Below, piece by piece: positions 26,501 through 41,500 of a stretch of 64,000 nucleotides of DNA. The position numbers and the translations under genes were made by a program. How positions within the stretch are numbered: the stretch's first letter is position 1; each line of letters begins with the position of its first letter. The notes beneath the pieces were generated by a model. It made no database searches. It saw only the letters and a program-made list of their open reading frames with translations, and was not told the DNA's origin. The stretch is from Choristoneura fumiferana (lineage: Eukaryota; Arthropoda; Insecta; Lepidoptera; Tortricidae), in assembly GCF_025370935.1 (NCBI RefSeq), contig NC_133472.1, positions 1,288,749 through 1,352,748 on the forward strand, given 5' to 3'.

Positions 26501-29500
26501 ACGGTTTCAGTGGGGAAAAAATATGACAAACAACAATTCGGACAAACTACAGTATGACTAAAATACCACGCACAGGACTTATCACGCTAACACACATGAG
26601 TAACACCACTACTCACGACCACTCTACTCGTACTGTAATGTTGCCGAAACGTCGAGGTAAATATTTAGCGTGATAGTTCTGTGCGTCGTATTTTGACTAT
26701 GAGTGAAAATCACGAAAGTTTAAGACATTATACAGTATGACTTGCGAAAAATGCGCACTTTGGCGCGCCCGTTCCATGCATATTCTCCCCCCAGGTGTTC
26801 GTAACGATAAACTCGACGCACCTAGTGCTGGCTGCGAACGAGGAGCAGACCATATACCCGATAAGCCAGAACGAGGTCAGCCAAGGCACTAACACGTCGG
26901 TCACGTCGTTCCCGTCCACGCGACTCGGCACCGCCGGCTCGAGTTACGAGAAACTGACTCACGGGCCGAACTTCTTCGTGGGATGCTTCCAGGATGTCGT
27001 CGTGAATAACCAATGGGTGAGTAGATTAATTATGTATAGCAAAAGAGGATAAAACAGTGGTTTTTATGTCTCTTTTAAAATGGGGTAGAATCCTCGGTAA
27101 ATAATAGTTATTTGTGTCACAAGGGAGCAAAATGGTGTATTTACGGCGGGGCCGTACATTGAATCCAGAATGTAGCGAAAGGGATTCTAAAGTAGAATCC
27201 TGAGCGTAATGAAGGATTCAAGTGTTAACGCCCAAGATGAAAATAATTTTGCTCCCGAGTGGCTCATACAACTTTACACACCGAGCATTAAGAGTTGAAA
27301 AAAAAAATCTAAATATTATTAAAGAACAACCAGCATAGAAAATGGCGTGGCTTTGCAATTATCAACTTCAAAAACAAATAAAATACTTAGAAAAGCCTTG
27401 AACAGAAAAGTTGCACTTTGCTCCGGGATCTCGTCAGGGAGGAAAAGTTACTTTTCTGAAGGAGAGGTGTGAAAAAATATTTCATTTCGACTGTGAGGAA
27501 AGTATAATATAAAAAAGGAGAATAATAATAAATTGAATTTACTTATATCCAACCTCCAACGGTACCTTTTCGACTGGCCACTTGCCACGGCCGACTTTAA
27601 AAAAAATAGAGTTGGTCACGACCAAGGAGCTTATATACAAAACTGGTGGTTGAACGCCGAACGAAGAAGTTTGACTTCTATATCATCTCTTTCTTTCACA
27701 TTTCACGAATGGCTTTCATCTCTTTCTTAACCTAATAAAAGAAAGAGAAGGAAAATATGTTCGTGACGTAATAAAGATCAAATTTCTTGTTTTCAAACGG
27801 ATGTTCGGCGTTCAACCTCCGTGTTGTATATAAGCTCCTTGGTCACGACGTGCATCTAGATGGCCATGCCGAAACGTGAAAAAAAAGTGTCATTGACGTG
27901 ACTCAATTATATTCGACTCCGTGGCTAATCGAAAAATAAAAAAAAAATACTTTCCACCCTAGAGATGAAAACGCAATTTCCCACCCGGCTATCTACCCAT
28001 GAAAATTAAACTTTCCGAACAGGAGAGATGAAAAAACATGAGCCGTAACCCCCAGGTGTTGCCGGAAGACTCGAACGCGACGTACCCGGCCGAGGCGCCG
28101 GAGGACGCGGAGCCGGAGCCGGGCGCGGCGGCGCGCGCGCAGCTGCACGGCGTGCTCGCGTCGTGCCCGCGCACGCCGCAGTGCTCGCCGAACCCGTGCC
28201 GCTCGGGCGGCGCCTGCGAGGACGCCTGGACCACGTTCGTGTGCACCTGCCCGCGGCCGCACCTGGGGACCACGTGCCAGTACAGTCAGTGCATACGGAC
28301 TTGCGTGTTTCATTTTTATTGTACTAAGGGTCTGTTTCACCATCCATTGATTAGGGTTAAATGACGGTTAAATGTGATGCCGTCTCTATTTGTTTTGTTC
28401 GAATAGTAACGGCCGTCAGTTAACACCAATCAATAGATGGTGAAACAGGCCCTTAGTTTTTTAACTTAATGAGTCAATGAGGGCTATCGTTTTTTGTCTC
28501 ACTAGATGGCGCACTGTTGCGTGAGGTTTTTAAGTATGGTTTTGAAAGTCTGTTATTACGGGCGTGAAAACAAAGTTTAGATTAAAATCATATTTAATAC
28601 ACCTTAAAACCGTACCATAAAAATATCCAGCATGCCACAGTGTTGCATAGTCCCTGTTTTATTCGGAAGAAAGGGAGGACAAAGGTTTCCGAAAGACAAA
28701 ACTGTCTCAAAACACAGACATTCATTGACCGGAACGCATATTTGCCATAATTAATTTCAAATATTGCAAAATACTCACAAAATTATTCTAATTATAAATA
28801 AACCCGCGTAGCTCACCCAAAAACTATGAGATTTGACATTTCGGAGACTTCACGCTACACTAGCGCCTCTAGCGGCGAATTCATTCGCGATAGCCCTCAT
28901 TGCAAGCAAAATCGTAGCGTCAGAAAACCTGACGATACTAACGCCATCTAGCGATATTTCGCCTGCCAATTAGCCCTCATGATTTGTTCCCGATTCGTCA
29001 CATTCCTAATTCGACACTTTCGTAACTGGTGATATTCCTAACTCGTCATATTCCTAATTCGTTATATTCCTTGCTCGTCATACCATGTACATTTGCCTGC
29101 ACAAAATTAATTCTTTTGTCGGTTAGGTTAAGGTTAATTTTCTTTGAAAAAAAAAAAGCTTATCCTAACCGACTGTAAGCACGTGTTCGTAATTTCATTT
29201 GACGTACCTACACTGACGAATTAAGAATATAACGAATCAGGAATATGATGAATTAGGAAAATGACCAATTAGGAAAGTGTCAAATTAGGAATATGACTAC
29301 GAGTTATTAGGAATATGACGACTCAGGAACGAATCGCCCTCATTACAAGCTTTTATTCAGTTTCACCTGAACATAAAACTACCGTGAGACTCACTCATAT
29401 TAAATGCTATTGTAACGGATAACTCACGTCTTAAATAGCGTTTAGCTCGACATGTTTCGGGCTAAACCGTAGCCCTTCTTAAGGGCAACGCGACTCGCAG

Positions 29501-32500
29501 TGCGCCGTGTTGTTGCAGCAGCCGCCGAGTCGCGTTGTGCCTAAGAAGGGCTACGGATTATCCTGAAACATGTCGAGCTAAACTCGATTTAAAAGCGGGT
29601 TATCTGGTACTATATCATTTAATATAGTTTCACCTGTCCCGTTGTCTGTCTGTAATCAAATCTTGCAAGTTAAATTCGACCAACTTCCAGTAGTTGGCTT
29701 GACTTGAAATTTGGTATACTCATGTAAATTGCGTGACAATACAATAATCTGGTAGTCACATCCTGGTAGTCCGGCCAGGATCGTCTCCGCGGGACGGAAC
29801 TCTTCAACGGTTAATAGCATCGACTTGAAATTGAAAATGTTTTTTTTTTTTTTACAAAAAACTTATTTATTTCTTCTCGTTGGTATTACTTTAGCTTATC
29901 CTCCTGGGACCTGACTTTTTTAACAGTCTTATATACTGACGCCTTAGACTTGGTTCACCAGCTTTGTTATTTTGGATATTATATTAAAATTCGTAACTTT
30001 CTTTTTTAATGAACAATTTGTACTTTATAAAATACATTCGGCCGTTATTCTTAGTGTTATTTGGTTCTTTATAACCTCGTGCGGCCCAATGTGCAGTAGA
30101 ATGTACACTATAAGTTCAAGGGAATTAGGAATCTATGACAATGTAACAAAGTACAATTTCTTTTGTTTGTATTGTTTTACACCATGGCAGTTTGACGGCA
30201 GTTTGACTTTATTCTCGAAACAATTACAGCCTTATTCATAAAAAGTTAGAGCCTCCTTGAAGGCTCCTTGAAGGCCCGATGCTAAAAAACATGATTCATA
30301 AACGTCTGTTAGCGCTAATCAGTCGATCAAGGCTCTGCTAAAGTTAGAGGACCGTAGACCCTTCTTTATCTCCCTGCTAAGTCACAAAATGGCCGCCACA
30401 AGTATGAACAGCTGACTTTGACAAGAGCAAAAAACCATACCGAAGATATTTATAGTGGAGGCAGGGCTACGCAAAGATTAAAAAAAAACAGGAAAAATTA
30501 TTTTCAGGTATTTGTATTTAAAAATCCTCTAAATTAGCAACAATAAATTAACAATAAATAAGAAAAAAAAAATAGGATGATTAACATAATTATGGCTTTT
30601 TGCACAACATAAACATGCGGATTGGAAATGGCGGGAAAACAAACATCTCGCTTTTTATTTTTTTCCTGCTAATTTGCTGTCACTGCTGTCAATTTTTTTT
30701 TTAATTATCGATTAGGCCATTTTTTGTCTTTGATTTGTCAAGGCGGCCAACATAACGCGCCTAATCCGTCTATCAGCAGCTCAACAACTAGCAGACTGCT
30801 AGCAAGCGTTTATGAATCATACTTCTTGACAACCGTCTAACAAGCCTAATCAGTCTGCTAAGTAACAGACCGATCAAAACTCAATTAAGGATTTTTTATG
30901 AATAAGGCTGTTAGATTCTAATTGCTTTGTCTAATTGTTCAAAATATTTATATGGTGGGCTTCAGGAGGTTAAAGTACGCGAGAACCCGCAAGGATGTAT
31001 CTATCATCCCTTCATTCTTGCTTCACCGTTTTGTTATCGTGCCCCAGACTACACGGCGGCGACGTTCGGGCAGGAGTCGGCGACGCCTCGCTCCATCGTG
31101 ACGGTGGCGGTGCGCGAGGGCGCGCGCCGAGCCGTGCACGCCGCGCTCGATATCTCTATGTTCGTGCGCACGCGCAAGCCCACCGGACAGATCTTCCATC
31201 TCGGCTCTGTGCCCAGGTGCGTACATACAGTACCCGGCCATAAAGATTGCACAACGGTCTTGGCTCGAGACTCTGCTAATTTCCGCTTCGTAAAGGCGCT
31301 GTCACACACTAAGAAGATGGGTAGTTTTTTTTTACTACTGGATGACAAACGAGCAAGTGGGTCTCCTGATGGTAAGAGATCACCACCGCCCATAAACATC
31401 TGCAACAGCAGGGGTATTGCAGATGCGTTGCCAATCTAGAGGCCTAAGATGGGATACCTCAAGTGCCAGTAATTTCACCGGCTGTCTTACTCTCCACGCC
31501 GAAACGCAACAGTGCAAGCACTGCTGTTTCACGGCAGGATTAGCGAGCAAGATGGTGGTAGCAATCCGAGCGGACCTTGCACTAGGTCCTACCACCTGCA
31601 AAAGGTAGTAGAGTAAATGGGAAAAATCACAGAGACTTCAATAAACTTTTATAAAAATACATGCCAGTCTTAAGTAGTCTGACAAGACAGCCTTTTAATA
31701 GGGTTGACTGTATGTTTATTCGACTGGACAAAGGAGATTAAGCGTCAAAGTCAAAGAAAAAGATTTTCTTTACATTTTCAGCTACAGTATGTACCCGGCC
31801 ATAAAGATTGCACATCGGTCTTTGAAAAGAGACTCTGCTAATTTCGGCTTCGTAGAGCGTTGTCACACTACTTATGTGACGTTTGTCAGTCGTTGTACAG
31901 GTGCAATAGAGCACGGACGCGTTTAGATGAAAATACATAATAAAGAGTTGTTGAAACCCCCCAAAACTTTAAATTGTACGATGACATCTTTAGGAAAAAG
32001 CGGGAACTATCCTTTTGCTAGTAGTTGCAACAGCTTTCTACTCGTATAGATATCCGAAGTTCACATGTCATTAATTTTGACGTAAACTAATTAAGTCCAT
32101 AAAGGTGCAGTATTTATTTGATGTAAAATCGAGACTGCCAATTTCCGCTTCGTCAGGGGTTGTCACATTAGTGATTGATTGATTGGTTAGTGTGTGTGTA
32201 GCGCCAGAAATATCTCGGGTGAAATGGGTCACTTTACACCCTTGGTTATCAATCTACTATATTCATCGTGTTGCCAGATACGGGCAGACGGACGAGACGC
32301 TGGTCGGCGCTTCGCTGAAGGGAGGCGAGCTGCTCGTCCATCTGCGGTTCAACCAGACCCCGGAGGACTATACGGTCGGCGGCACGCGGCTCGACAACGG
32401 ACACTTACATCTCATACAGGTAAGGGGCGTTGATACATAGACCAAGAGCCCGCGACGCTCCAAACATGTAAAGCGTTGAGGCGTTGACGCATAGACCGAG

Positions 32501-35500
32501 AGCCCGCGACGGCCGGCCGGCAGCATGAAATATCAAGCTTCATGGTTAGGATGTCTAAATACTAGACTGACGGCCGGCCGTCGAAATGACAAAGATAAAC
32601 CTACACCCTAAACGGAGCTTTTTGTAGTATCACAAACCATTTTTTTTGCAGGTCGTCAGGAATTCTACTCTGGTGCAAGTAAAACTGAATGGGACAGAGT
32701 ACTTCAGGAAGTCCATATCGGCAGCGAAGCAGCTCGACGCTCAGGTATATGCGGTATAATATGCGACAGTTCACTAGACAGTTAATAGGTTTAGTGGTGA
32801 AATTCCGCATTAGCGATCCCTTCAAATAGCGAACCTACTGTGTTAAAAATAAAGTTGTGTTAAATACTTGTGATGTATACATATCATTTAATAATATTGT
32901 AAATCTGTTTTAAAAAAAAAATATATACCTCGTTGAGTTTCTTGCCGGATTCTTCTCAGCAGAGGTTTTTCCGAACCGGTGGTAGATTTTTTTTGACATT
33001 CATAAGTGCTTGTTATAGCCTAAATTGAATAAAGATATTTTGACTTTGACTTTTTGACTTTGAAATGTTTAGGTAATAGTACATTGTGTCTTTAGGGCGG
33101 TAAATAAGGAATTACCAACGAGAGTATTAGAAGCCCGAAGTCGAAGGCTGAGGGTTTTTATGAGTCGATGTTTTGTTCAAAGTCAAAGTCAAAGTCAAAA
33201 TATCTTTATTCAATTTAGGCTATAACAAGCACTTATGAATGTCAAAAAAAACTACCACCGGTTCGGAAAAACCTCTGCTGAGAAGAATCCGGCAAGAAAC
33301 TCAACGAGGTATATATTTTTTTTTTAAAACAGATTTACAATATTATTAAATGATATGTATACATCACAAGTATTTAACACAGCTTTATTTTTAACACAGT
33401 AGGTTCGCTATTTGAAGGGATCGCTAATGCGGATCGGAATTATTTCCAAATATCCCTGTCCATGATATAATCATTAACTTTATAATACGCCTTTGATATT
33501 AATGTCTTCTTGACAATAGATCTGAATTTTGTATCCGTTTCATTTATAATATTTTTTGGAATTTTATTATAAAAACGTATGCAATTTCCCAGAAAAGACT
33601 TTTTGGTTTTAGCCAGTCTGTAAGATGGCACTTTAAGCTTCCCTGTGTTTCTAGTAGCCTTTGGCTTATCGACGTTAGTGGGAAAATCACATATGTTCTT
33701 CCTAACATACATGATTATTTCAAAAACATAAAGCGACGGCAGGGTTAGGATATCTGTTTCCTTAAAAAAAGATCTTAAAGATTCATGTTCATCACATTTG
33801 CGAGTAAAATTTTATATTTCTAAAAGAAAAAATATAATTGTTCCAAATATTGGCGATACCTTAGGCTGCGCCTAAGCCTAGTTAGCTACAAAGAAACACG
33901 TAACAGTTCCTGAGACTGTCGACTCGGGCCAGACTTCTTTTACTAACTGACAATTGACGATCGCTTTTCCCGCGTCCAGATCTCAGGCTCTGTCAAGCGC
34001 GCCACGTTTCGTAAGTGCTGTAATGCCAATCCTTAATAAACCACACGTAGTAATGACCATACAAGGACCATACTCATAATTCTACAAATATATATATTTC
34101 GTTCTATGTAGAATAGAACGAAGGTTTAGAAGTTTAGAAACGCCTTATACTTCGACCGCGCCGAAACGTATCAACTCAGAAATTTTGAATCATGACTGAG
34201 ACTGCTGGCAATCAGCGTAAGGCAGAAAGAGATGGCACCACTTTCTCAGTACCGCGCCGTAGCGCCAAATACTACACTTTTTCGCTGCGAAGGCATATTT
34301 AGGGCCTGTTTCACCACTTGTCGACTAACTTTAAGTGTCAAATAAAAGCAATGCCGTCTTTGTTTATTCGGAACACTGTATCCGTCGCTTAAAGTTAGTC
34401 GACAAGTGGTGAAACAGATTCTTGGACTTTTAAATCTTTCGAACTAAATAGAACCGGTAGGTCCGTGACAAATCTTAGGTATAACTATTTATTGCTTAGT
34501 AGCGACATCTCTTGTCTGGGTGAGCTGTTAGTTCCGAAAGAATGTGACGTCTATCGACGCAACATAGATGTCGCTAGTGCTGCTGCTTAAGTAGCATAGT
34601 AGAAATAAGCAACCTGAGATGTGTATGCATAGGAAAAATTCGTGTCTAGATTCCTGTCCAGCAGTGGTGTAGGGGTTATATTATAGCACGCAGCACGGAT
34701 TGCTGAGGACCTGGGCTCGATTCCCAGTGCTGGTCTCTTTTTCTGGTTTTTCTGTGCATCCATGTCTCAGTTTGTATTTTCCTATAACCTTATAATAGCT
34801 GTCATTTATCTCCCTACAGATGTTATACTTAGGAGGCCCGCCGCCGGCGCCCCAGCCTCCCGCTGACGCGACCTCTCCCGCGCCCGCTCTCGCCGCCGCC
34901 GCCGCGCCCGCGACCTCGCCCGCGCCCGCGCCCGCCCCGCGCGAGCCCACCGATGCGGACTACTTCAAGGGTGTCATACAAGACGTGCAGGTAAGTCGAA
35001 GCTACTTATATTTGGACTGTAATCAGGTTAAGACTGCTGTGTGTATTAAAAAAAAAACGATACTATACAGTACATATATAGGGCATAATAGTGCATTATT
35101 GCCGAGGCCGAGTGTGCTATGGCTGACAAACGTCACATACGTAGTGTGACAACGCTCTACGAAGCCGAAATTAGCCGAGTCTCTTTCCGAAAATCTTTAT
35201 GGCCAAGTATTCGGGTGCTGTACGACGGTACCTTTCTCGTGACAGGTGTCAAACGGCGTGAACGTGACCATAGTGGAGTTCTTCCCGCTCCGGGTGGAGG
35301 GGCTGCGGCTGCCGGCGTCGTTCGGTGACGTCACGCTCGACCCGGCCGGCGTGCTGCCCGGCGAGGTGTCCGACGACGCGTGTGCGTCCCGCCCGTGCTT
35401 GCATAACGCGACGTGTACCGTCACGTGGAACGACTACACGTGAGTTTATAACCCAACTGGTAATTATCGTGTCAATGGTTAGTTTCATTCGACAGCCGTA

Positions 35501-38500
35501 GTTTTTTTTTATTCAGAGACAAGCTAGAGTCTGCCCCAATTGTCATAGCGTTTGATGTCGAGTAACGCCTCGTATCTTGTGGCCTCTAGGTTGGCAACGC
35601 GTCTACAATCCACCTGGTGTTGCACGTGTCTATGGGCGGTGGTGATCTTTTACCATCAGGAGACCCACTTGCTCGTTTGGCATCCAGTCGAATAAAATAA
35701 AAAATAAAAATCCTCCAATAAAGGGCTAAGAATTTGCCCGAAACTGGTCGAACTAAAAACCTCCTCCTTAAAACATGAGTGTGGGTTTACACACATAGGG
35801 TCACGTGAGTGTTTTAAGGCCTAATTACGTACAGTTGCATACAATATTTTACCTATATCCATATATTAAATCCTCTATCATGTGTTCCGCGAACCATTGA
35901 GAATGACCTGCATTAACGAGAACTAGGTAGGTATGTCTGCCTGGGTGTAGATAAATATTATTATTAAATACGATTATTTCATTAAATACAACTCTCATCG
36001 TAGTTTTACCTTAAAAATCGCCATTTTAACTTATCTAAACATCCCGCGTAGTACGCTATGAGTAAGCTAGCATCACCTTTGCAGATGCGTGTGCCCGCGC
36101 GGCTACAAAGGCAAACAGTGCGCCGAGGTGGAGTTCTGCCAGCTCCAAGCCTGCCCGCTCAACTCTCACTGCAGGAACCTGGATGGGGGGTAAGTAGCAC
36201 CATCACCGTCATCTCAGGATACATAAGCCCCAATGCTGGGCCTCCTCTTACAATGATATAGGTAATTAAGTAAGAGAAAATGAGTGCTTCACGCCAATAA
36301 ACGTTGCGGTCCGGCGAGTAATAATATGATGAATGTTTGTTTAAAAAAATGAGGGGCGTCGGGCGTAGGTACCACGCGGGCCCAGTGCGTTTTGGGAACT
36401 TCATACACACAAATTTCCTTCACTGTAAAGCTCGTGGTTTTCGAATGTAATTTCGTGCACGAATTTTGAAAATAGTCGGAGGCGCGAGCCCGGTTTGAAC
36501 CCACGATCTCTCTTTATGTGGAGCGACCACATGTTATACGGCTAGGCTACTGTGGCTCTTGCATCTAGTCTACCCACTGTTAAAGATGTCTGCTTGCGAA
36601 GGGCGGCTATGTCTAGCGTAAAATAATTTGACACGAGAGAGATAGCATCTGTGACAACTGTCACGTCAGCTACTGCGAAGTAAATAAAGTAGTGATCATG
36701 CAGTGATACATTGCTTGCTAATTTATTTTGTATGGAAGAATAGTACATTGTTGTAGAGGCTGGAAAGTAAGCAATAGATGAACGAGTTAATTTGAAGGCT
36801 GACCTGAAGGATCTAAAGCACTTTTGGCCGAGACTAAACATTGTGCTTTTCAAGACCACTGCGAGGAAATAAAAAAAAAAATTATCACAAAACAAAGAAT
36901 AAATAAATAAATATAAATAAATATCATGGGACACTTGACACCAATTGACCTAGTCCCAAACTAAGCAAAGCTTGTACTATGGATACTAGGCAACGGATAA
37001 ACATACTTATATAGATAAATACATACTTAAATACATATTAAACATCCAAGACCCGAGAATAAACATTCGTGTTATTCACACAGATATCTGCCCCGGCTGG
37101 GATTCGAACCCAGGACCTCAAGCTTCGTAGTCAGGTTCTCTAACCACTTAGCCATCCGGTCGTCAAATAACAATCCAAAGACTGCGTTGCTACCGCCGAT
37201 TTTAGTTTTTCTTTTGTGTCATAATTATTTTCTTTAAACGAGCCCGTTCTTGGTAGCCAGGTACTTGGTACCTTACCCAAGCACATATTTAAAAATAAAA
37301 AATAAAAACATCCTCGTCATGGTTACCTAATGATTCGCCGACAATTTTTACGCAGATTATTGTTTGGCAGACCACGTTTCGACGAGTAACGGTACGCCGA
37401 TGAATTTGTACGCAGACGGCAGAGACCTTTAGTAGACTATTCATTTGGCTTGTGAGTCAATATGCCGAACAACTGTTAACAGAAATTCGTTTAGCCGATT
37501 ATTTTTTCTGACATTATGAGACGATTCTGTTACCGTTTCCATGTTATTTAGTAGTGGTACGGGACGTCTAAAAATAATCGAAAATGTTATTAAAATCTAC
37601 AGCCTATCTTCTATATTAATAATTTCGTACCGGTCTACGGTAGACTCGAACGAAATGCACATCAAATTGAAGAGCGTAAAAAATTAGTCAATCCGAGTCG
37701 ACAACTTGTAGGCGAAAAATTCGGATTATCGAGTGTTTTCAATATAAACTTGAATAAATTACTAAGTATATAATGGCGTTGCGAAGTAAACATGTCAATC
37801 AAAGTGGCGTTAGTGTCACGTCATCACGTGTCACAGGTTCGTATTTAGTTCTCCATTGTGACCTCTTAAGGGCCCCACATACGGTACGATTCGTCGATTT
37901 TCATCGTACCGTATATGGGGCCCTTAAGGGGTCACAATGGAGAACGAAATACGAACCAGGGCTATTCAACTTTTTTACCCACACTAATCTGTCCGCGACA
38001 TTTTTCAAACAATTGCAGATTTTTGTAACTAAACATGTTTTTCTGTAATTTAATAGATGGTGTACATGAATACATGCCATCCTACGTAAGTTCAACCTAT
38101 TAAACCGTGAAATATCTTGTTGGAAGTGCGACTTTTTTGGTAACGCCAGAGACAATTTTGGAAACGCAGGAGACGCTCAAAGTGTCGGTAAAATAGTTGA
38201 TTAGCCCCACCAGTCTTTACACTGGCAAATTTTTTTTTCAAACATATTATTAAGAGTCTACATTTTACCCGAGCGAAGCCGGGTTTTCATCTAGTTCATA
38301 AATATAAATATGACCACTAGGTACCATCAGCCAAATATGTGGTATACCACCCTAAAGTTGATAATCGTTTGCATGTCACAAAACAATAATGCCAATAGAC
38401 GTGTCTGTCAACTTGAAAGTTCGACTTTAGCGACATATTTATTTGATAGGAACTTGTTTAACAATTGATAGACCACTTGTTTGGCTGATGGTACACTAAC

Positions 38501-41500
38501 ACGCTTAATGCCACAGCTAATAGCCAGTATGTGATCTCCCCCCAGCTACGAGTGCATATCCAACGCGACGTTCGACGGCGTCAACACTACGCTGAGCTAC
38601 CGGCTGCGAATACCGCGGTCCGCTGGCGCGCCGCCGCCCCTCGATTTGCCTGACTCCATTACCATCACATACAGGTATGTCAGCTTATGAGGGTTTAAGG
38701 GTTCCGTAGCCAAAATGGCAAAGGAACCCTTGTAGCTACGCCATGTCTGTCTGTCCGTTCGCGGCTTTGCTCAGAGAACTCTAAAAGCTAAACTGGTGGT
38801 TTGAAGGTTTTGAAAAAAAAACATGATGGTAGTAAGTATCAAATTGGGTTCACTTATCCGCAATCTGATTCATTTCGCAACTGTTTAATATTTCTGAAAC
38901 TGAAAATATTTCAGGGTTTCTATAAAACTAACCTAACCTAAAGGGTTCTATGGTTTATACCAATCTAATTTATATCAAGTGTAAACAAACCGGTTTTATC
39001 AAAATTCTTGTATAAGCACCCAGTGGATCGAATTAATAACACATTCATCTATAATCACTTATTTCACCAAAATTCACTTCATTTCAATATTTAATTTTCA
39101 TTTGAAAAATCTTCGTCAAAATCTGACGTTATTTCTTGAATGAAACATGGTATAATCAACTGGTGTAGAGATGGTTGAAAATTTGACATTTCAAAAATCG
39201 ATTGATGCTCGATTTAATAAGCGATTTTTATTTTCTTACGATAAAAGTAAAAAAATAATTACTGCTTTTATAGTTGAATAAACAGTCTTTCGAATTAAAT
39301 CAAGTATTTTAAATAATAAAATAGACAAAAATACTTTGATCTATTCAATTAATAAATTAATCGATTTACTGAACAAATTAATGATTTCGCGCTACCTAGG
39401 TTTTCACATCACTAAATGGCGTTGGGTAAATGGCGTCTTTGTTTACACTTTTCATAAATTGAATTGATATAAACCTTACACAATGACTCTGAAACAAATC
39501 TTGAAATATTTACAGTTTCAGAGTTTGCGTAATGAATCTGGTTCTCAAACGTTAGTTGCGAATCATTAGTGAACCGGTGATCATATTCATATTATTATCC
39601 CCCCCCAGGACCAAAGTGGGCGGCACGCTGTTCCGCGCCGAGAGTGCCTCCGGCGAGGAGTGGTTCTCATTGGGCGTTTACAAGCAGCAGGCGAGCATGG
39701 AGTGGCGGCTGCGTGGCGCGCTGCCCGAGAAGCGCTCTCTGCGCCGCGCCGCGCACGCGCACGCGCACTGGACCACGCTGCGTATCGCCGCGCACCGCGA
39801 CACGCTCGCCGGTCAGTGACACAGATAATAGTAGATTGTACAACATGAGCGTAAAACGAGCCATTTTACCCGAGGCGTTCATGGCAACCAACATAAGTAC
39901 TTAAAAAAAATCCCTTTTTTTAACATCGTTTGTCTTACTTTATACTACAGTATGAAAAAGTTAAAGTTTACTTTTTTCGTTAATTTTGTATTTTATTTAA
40001 TAAGTACATAGTCGTAGCAAAAGTATTGTGTATGCATCGTTGTATAAATAAGGCAAAAAAAGCTCGTGGGGTCTCTTCTTACGATGTTCGCTATGCTCAA
40101 ATCGTAACACACGCCACTCACCTTTTTTGACCCGTATTCTACAACTGTTGCATGAAATACTATTAATTTCATCCCAGCCTATAAGTCGGCTCACTGCTGG
40201 GCACAGGCCTCCTCTCAGAAACGGCTTGGGCCGTAGTTCCCACGCAGGCCCAGTACGGGCTGGGAACTTCACACATCCGTGTGCACCAGAACCTTCTCCC
40301 GACGACACTCCTGGAGCGTAATCTCACACAAATTTAATTGGCTTAACCTGTCCTCTCCCAGAGGCACAAATTTGTGCCCAAATTCCTTTGATCCTGTTAT
40401 CCTGGGAGATGACAGATTAATCAACTTTTTATAGTACCTTGTTGCCATGCTTACGTGTCCTAAACAACTGTTTAAAACCATGAGTTTTAACACGAAAATT
40501 GAGGCGGTTGTAACCCTCGAATGACGTCAGAGCAAGTGATTATTTAATTTGTTGATGCAGGTTCGTTCATCGACGCGACGGGACACGAGGAGTCCCCGGT
40601 GATAGCCAGCGTGGACCTGCCGACGTGGCAGCGGCTCCTGGTCGAAGGGAACATCTATCTGGGAGGCGCCGCGCAGGGCGCCGCCACCGTGCCCCCGGTA
40701 CGGGCCTACCAGGCACATTACTGCAATGTTTTGCCGTCAGAATGCAGCTTTAGCCCAACCTTAATCGGTGTTTAATGAGGGCTATCGCGTATGAATTCGC
40801 CACTAGAGGCGCTAGTGTAGCGTGAGGTCTCCGAAATGTCAAATCTCATAGTTTTTGGGTGAGCTACGCGGGTTTATTTAAAATTAGAATAATTTTGTGA
40901 ATATTTTGCAATATCTGAAATTAATTATAGCAAATATGCGTTCCGGGGCAATGAATGTCTGTGTTTTGAGACAGTTTTGTCTTTCGGAAACCTTTGTCCT
41001 CCTTTTTTCCGAACAAAACAGGGACAATGCAACACTGTGGCATGCTCGATATTTTTATGGTACGGTTTTAAGGTGTATTAAATATGATTTTAATCTAAAC
41101 TTTGTTTTCACGCCCGTAATAACAGACTTTGAAAGCCACACTTAAAAACCTCACGCAACAGTGCGCCATCTAGTGAGACAAAAAACGATAGCCCTCATTG
41201 TCTTTTAAATGTCCGGCGACCGTAGGATGCCATAAATATCATATCGTCACTACTTTAAAAAAAAACTCGTATCTCAAAATGGATAACTTTTCTGAGTGCA
41301 CTTTATGACCATTGGGTCAAGGTTCAATTTTGTTGACGTATTGATTTGAGATACGAGATTTTTTCAAAATAGTTACGATATACATACCATAGTTCCATTA
41401 TGTTTTTGGAAATATAGCTCTATACGTTACTCTCGATGTAAATATACTGAGCGGCTAGAAATCTGGCCCTCAAGTGTATACAGTAATAGGGTCAAATTTT

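Noticed and set aside
30927..31439. 170-codon open frame
   Set aside because: Only 31048-31216 is crumbs exon 13; the rest is intron and repeat in the same frame by chance.
33440..33712. 90-codon minus-strand frame as a new host gene
   Set aside because: It is the C-terminal end of a jockey-like LINE ORF2 followed by its 3' UTR and (TCAAAG)n tail.
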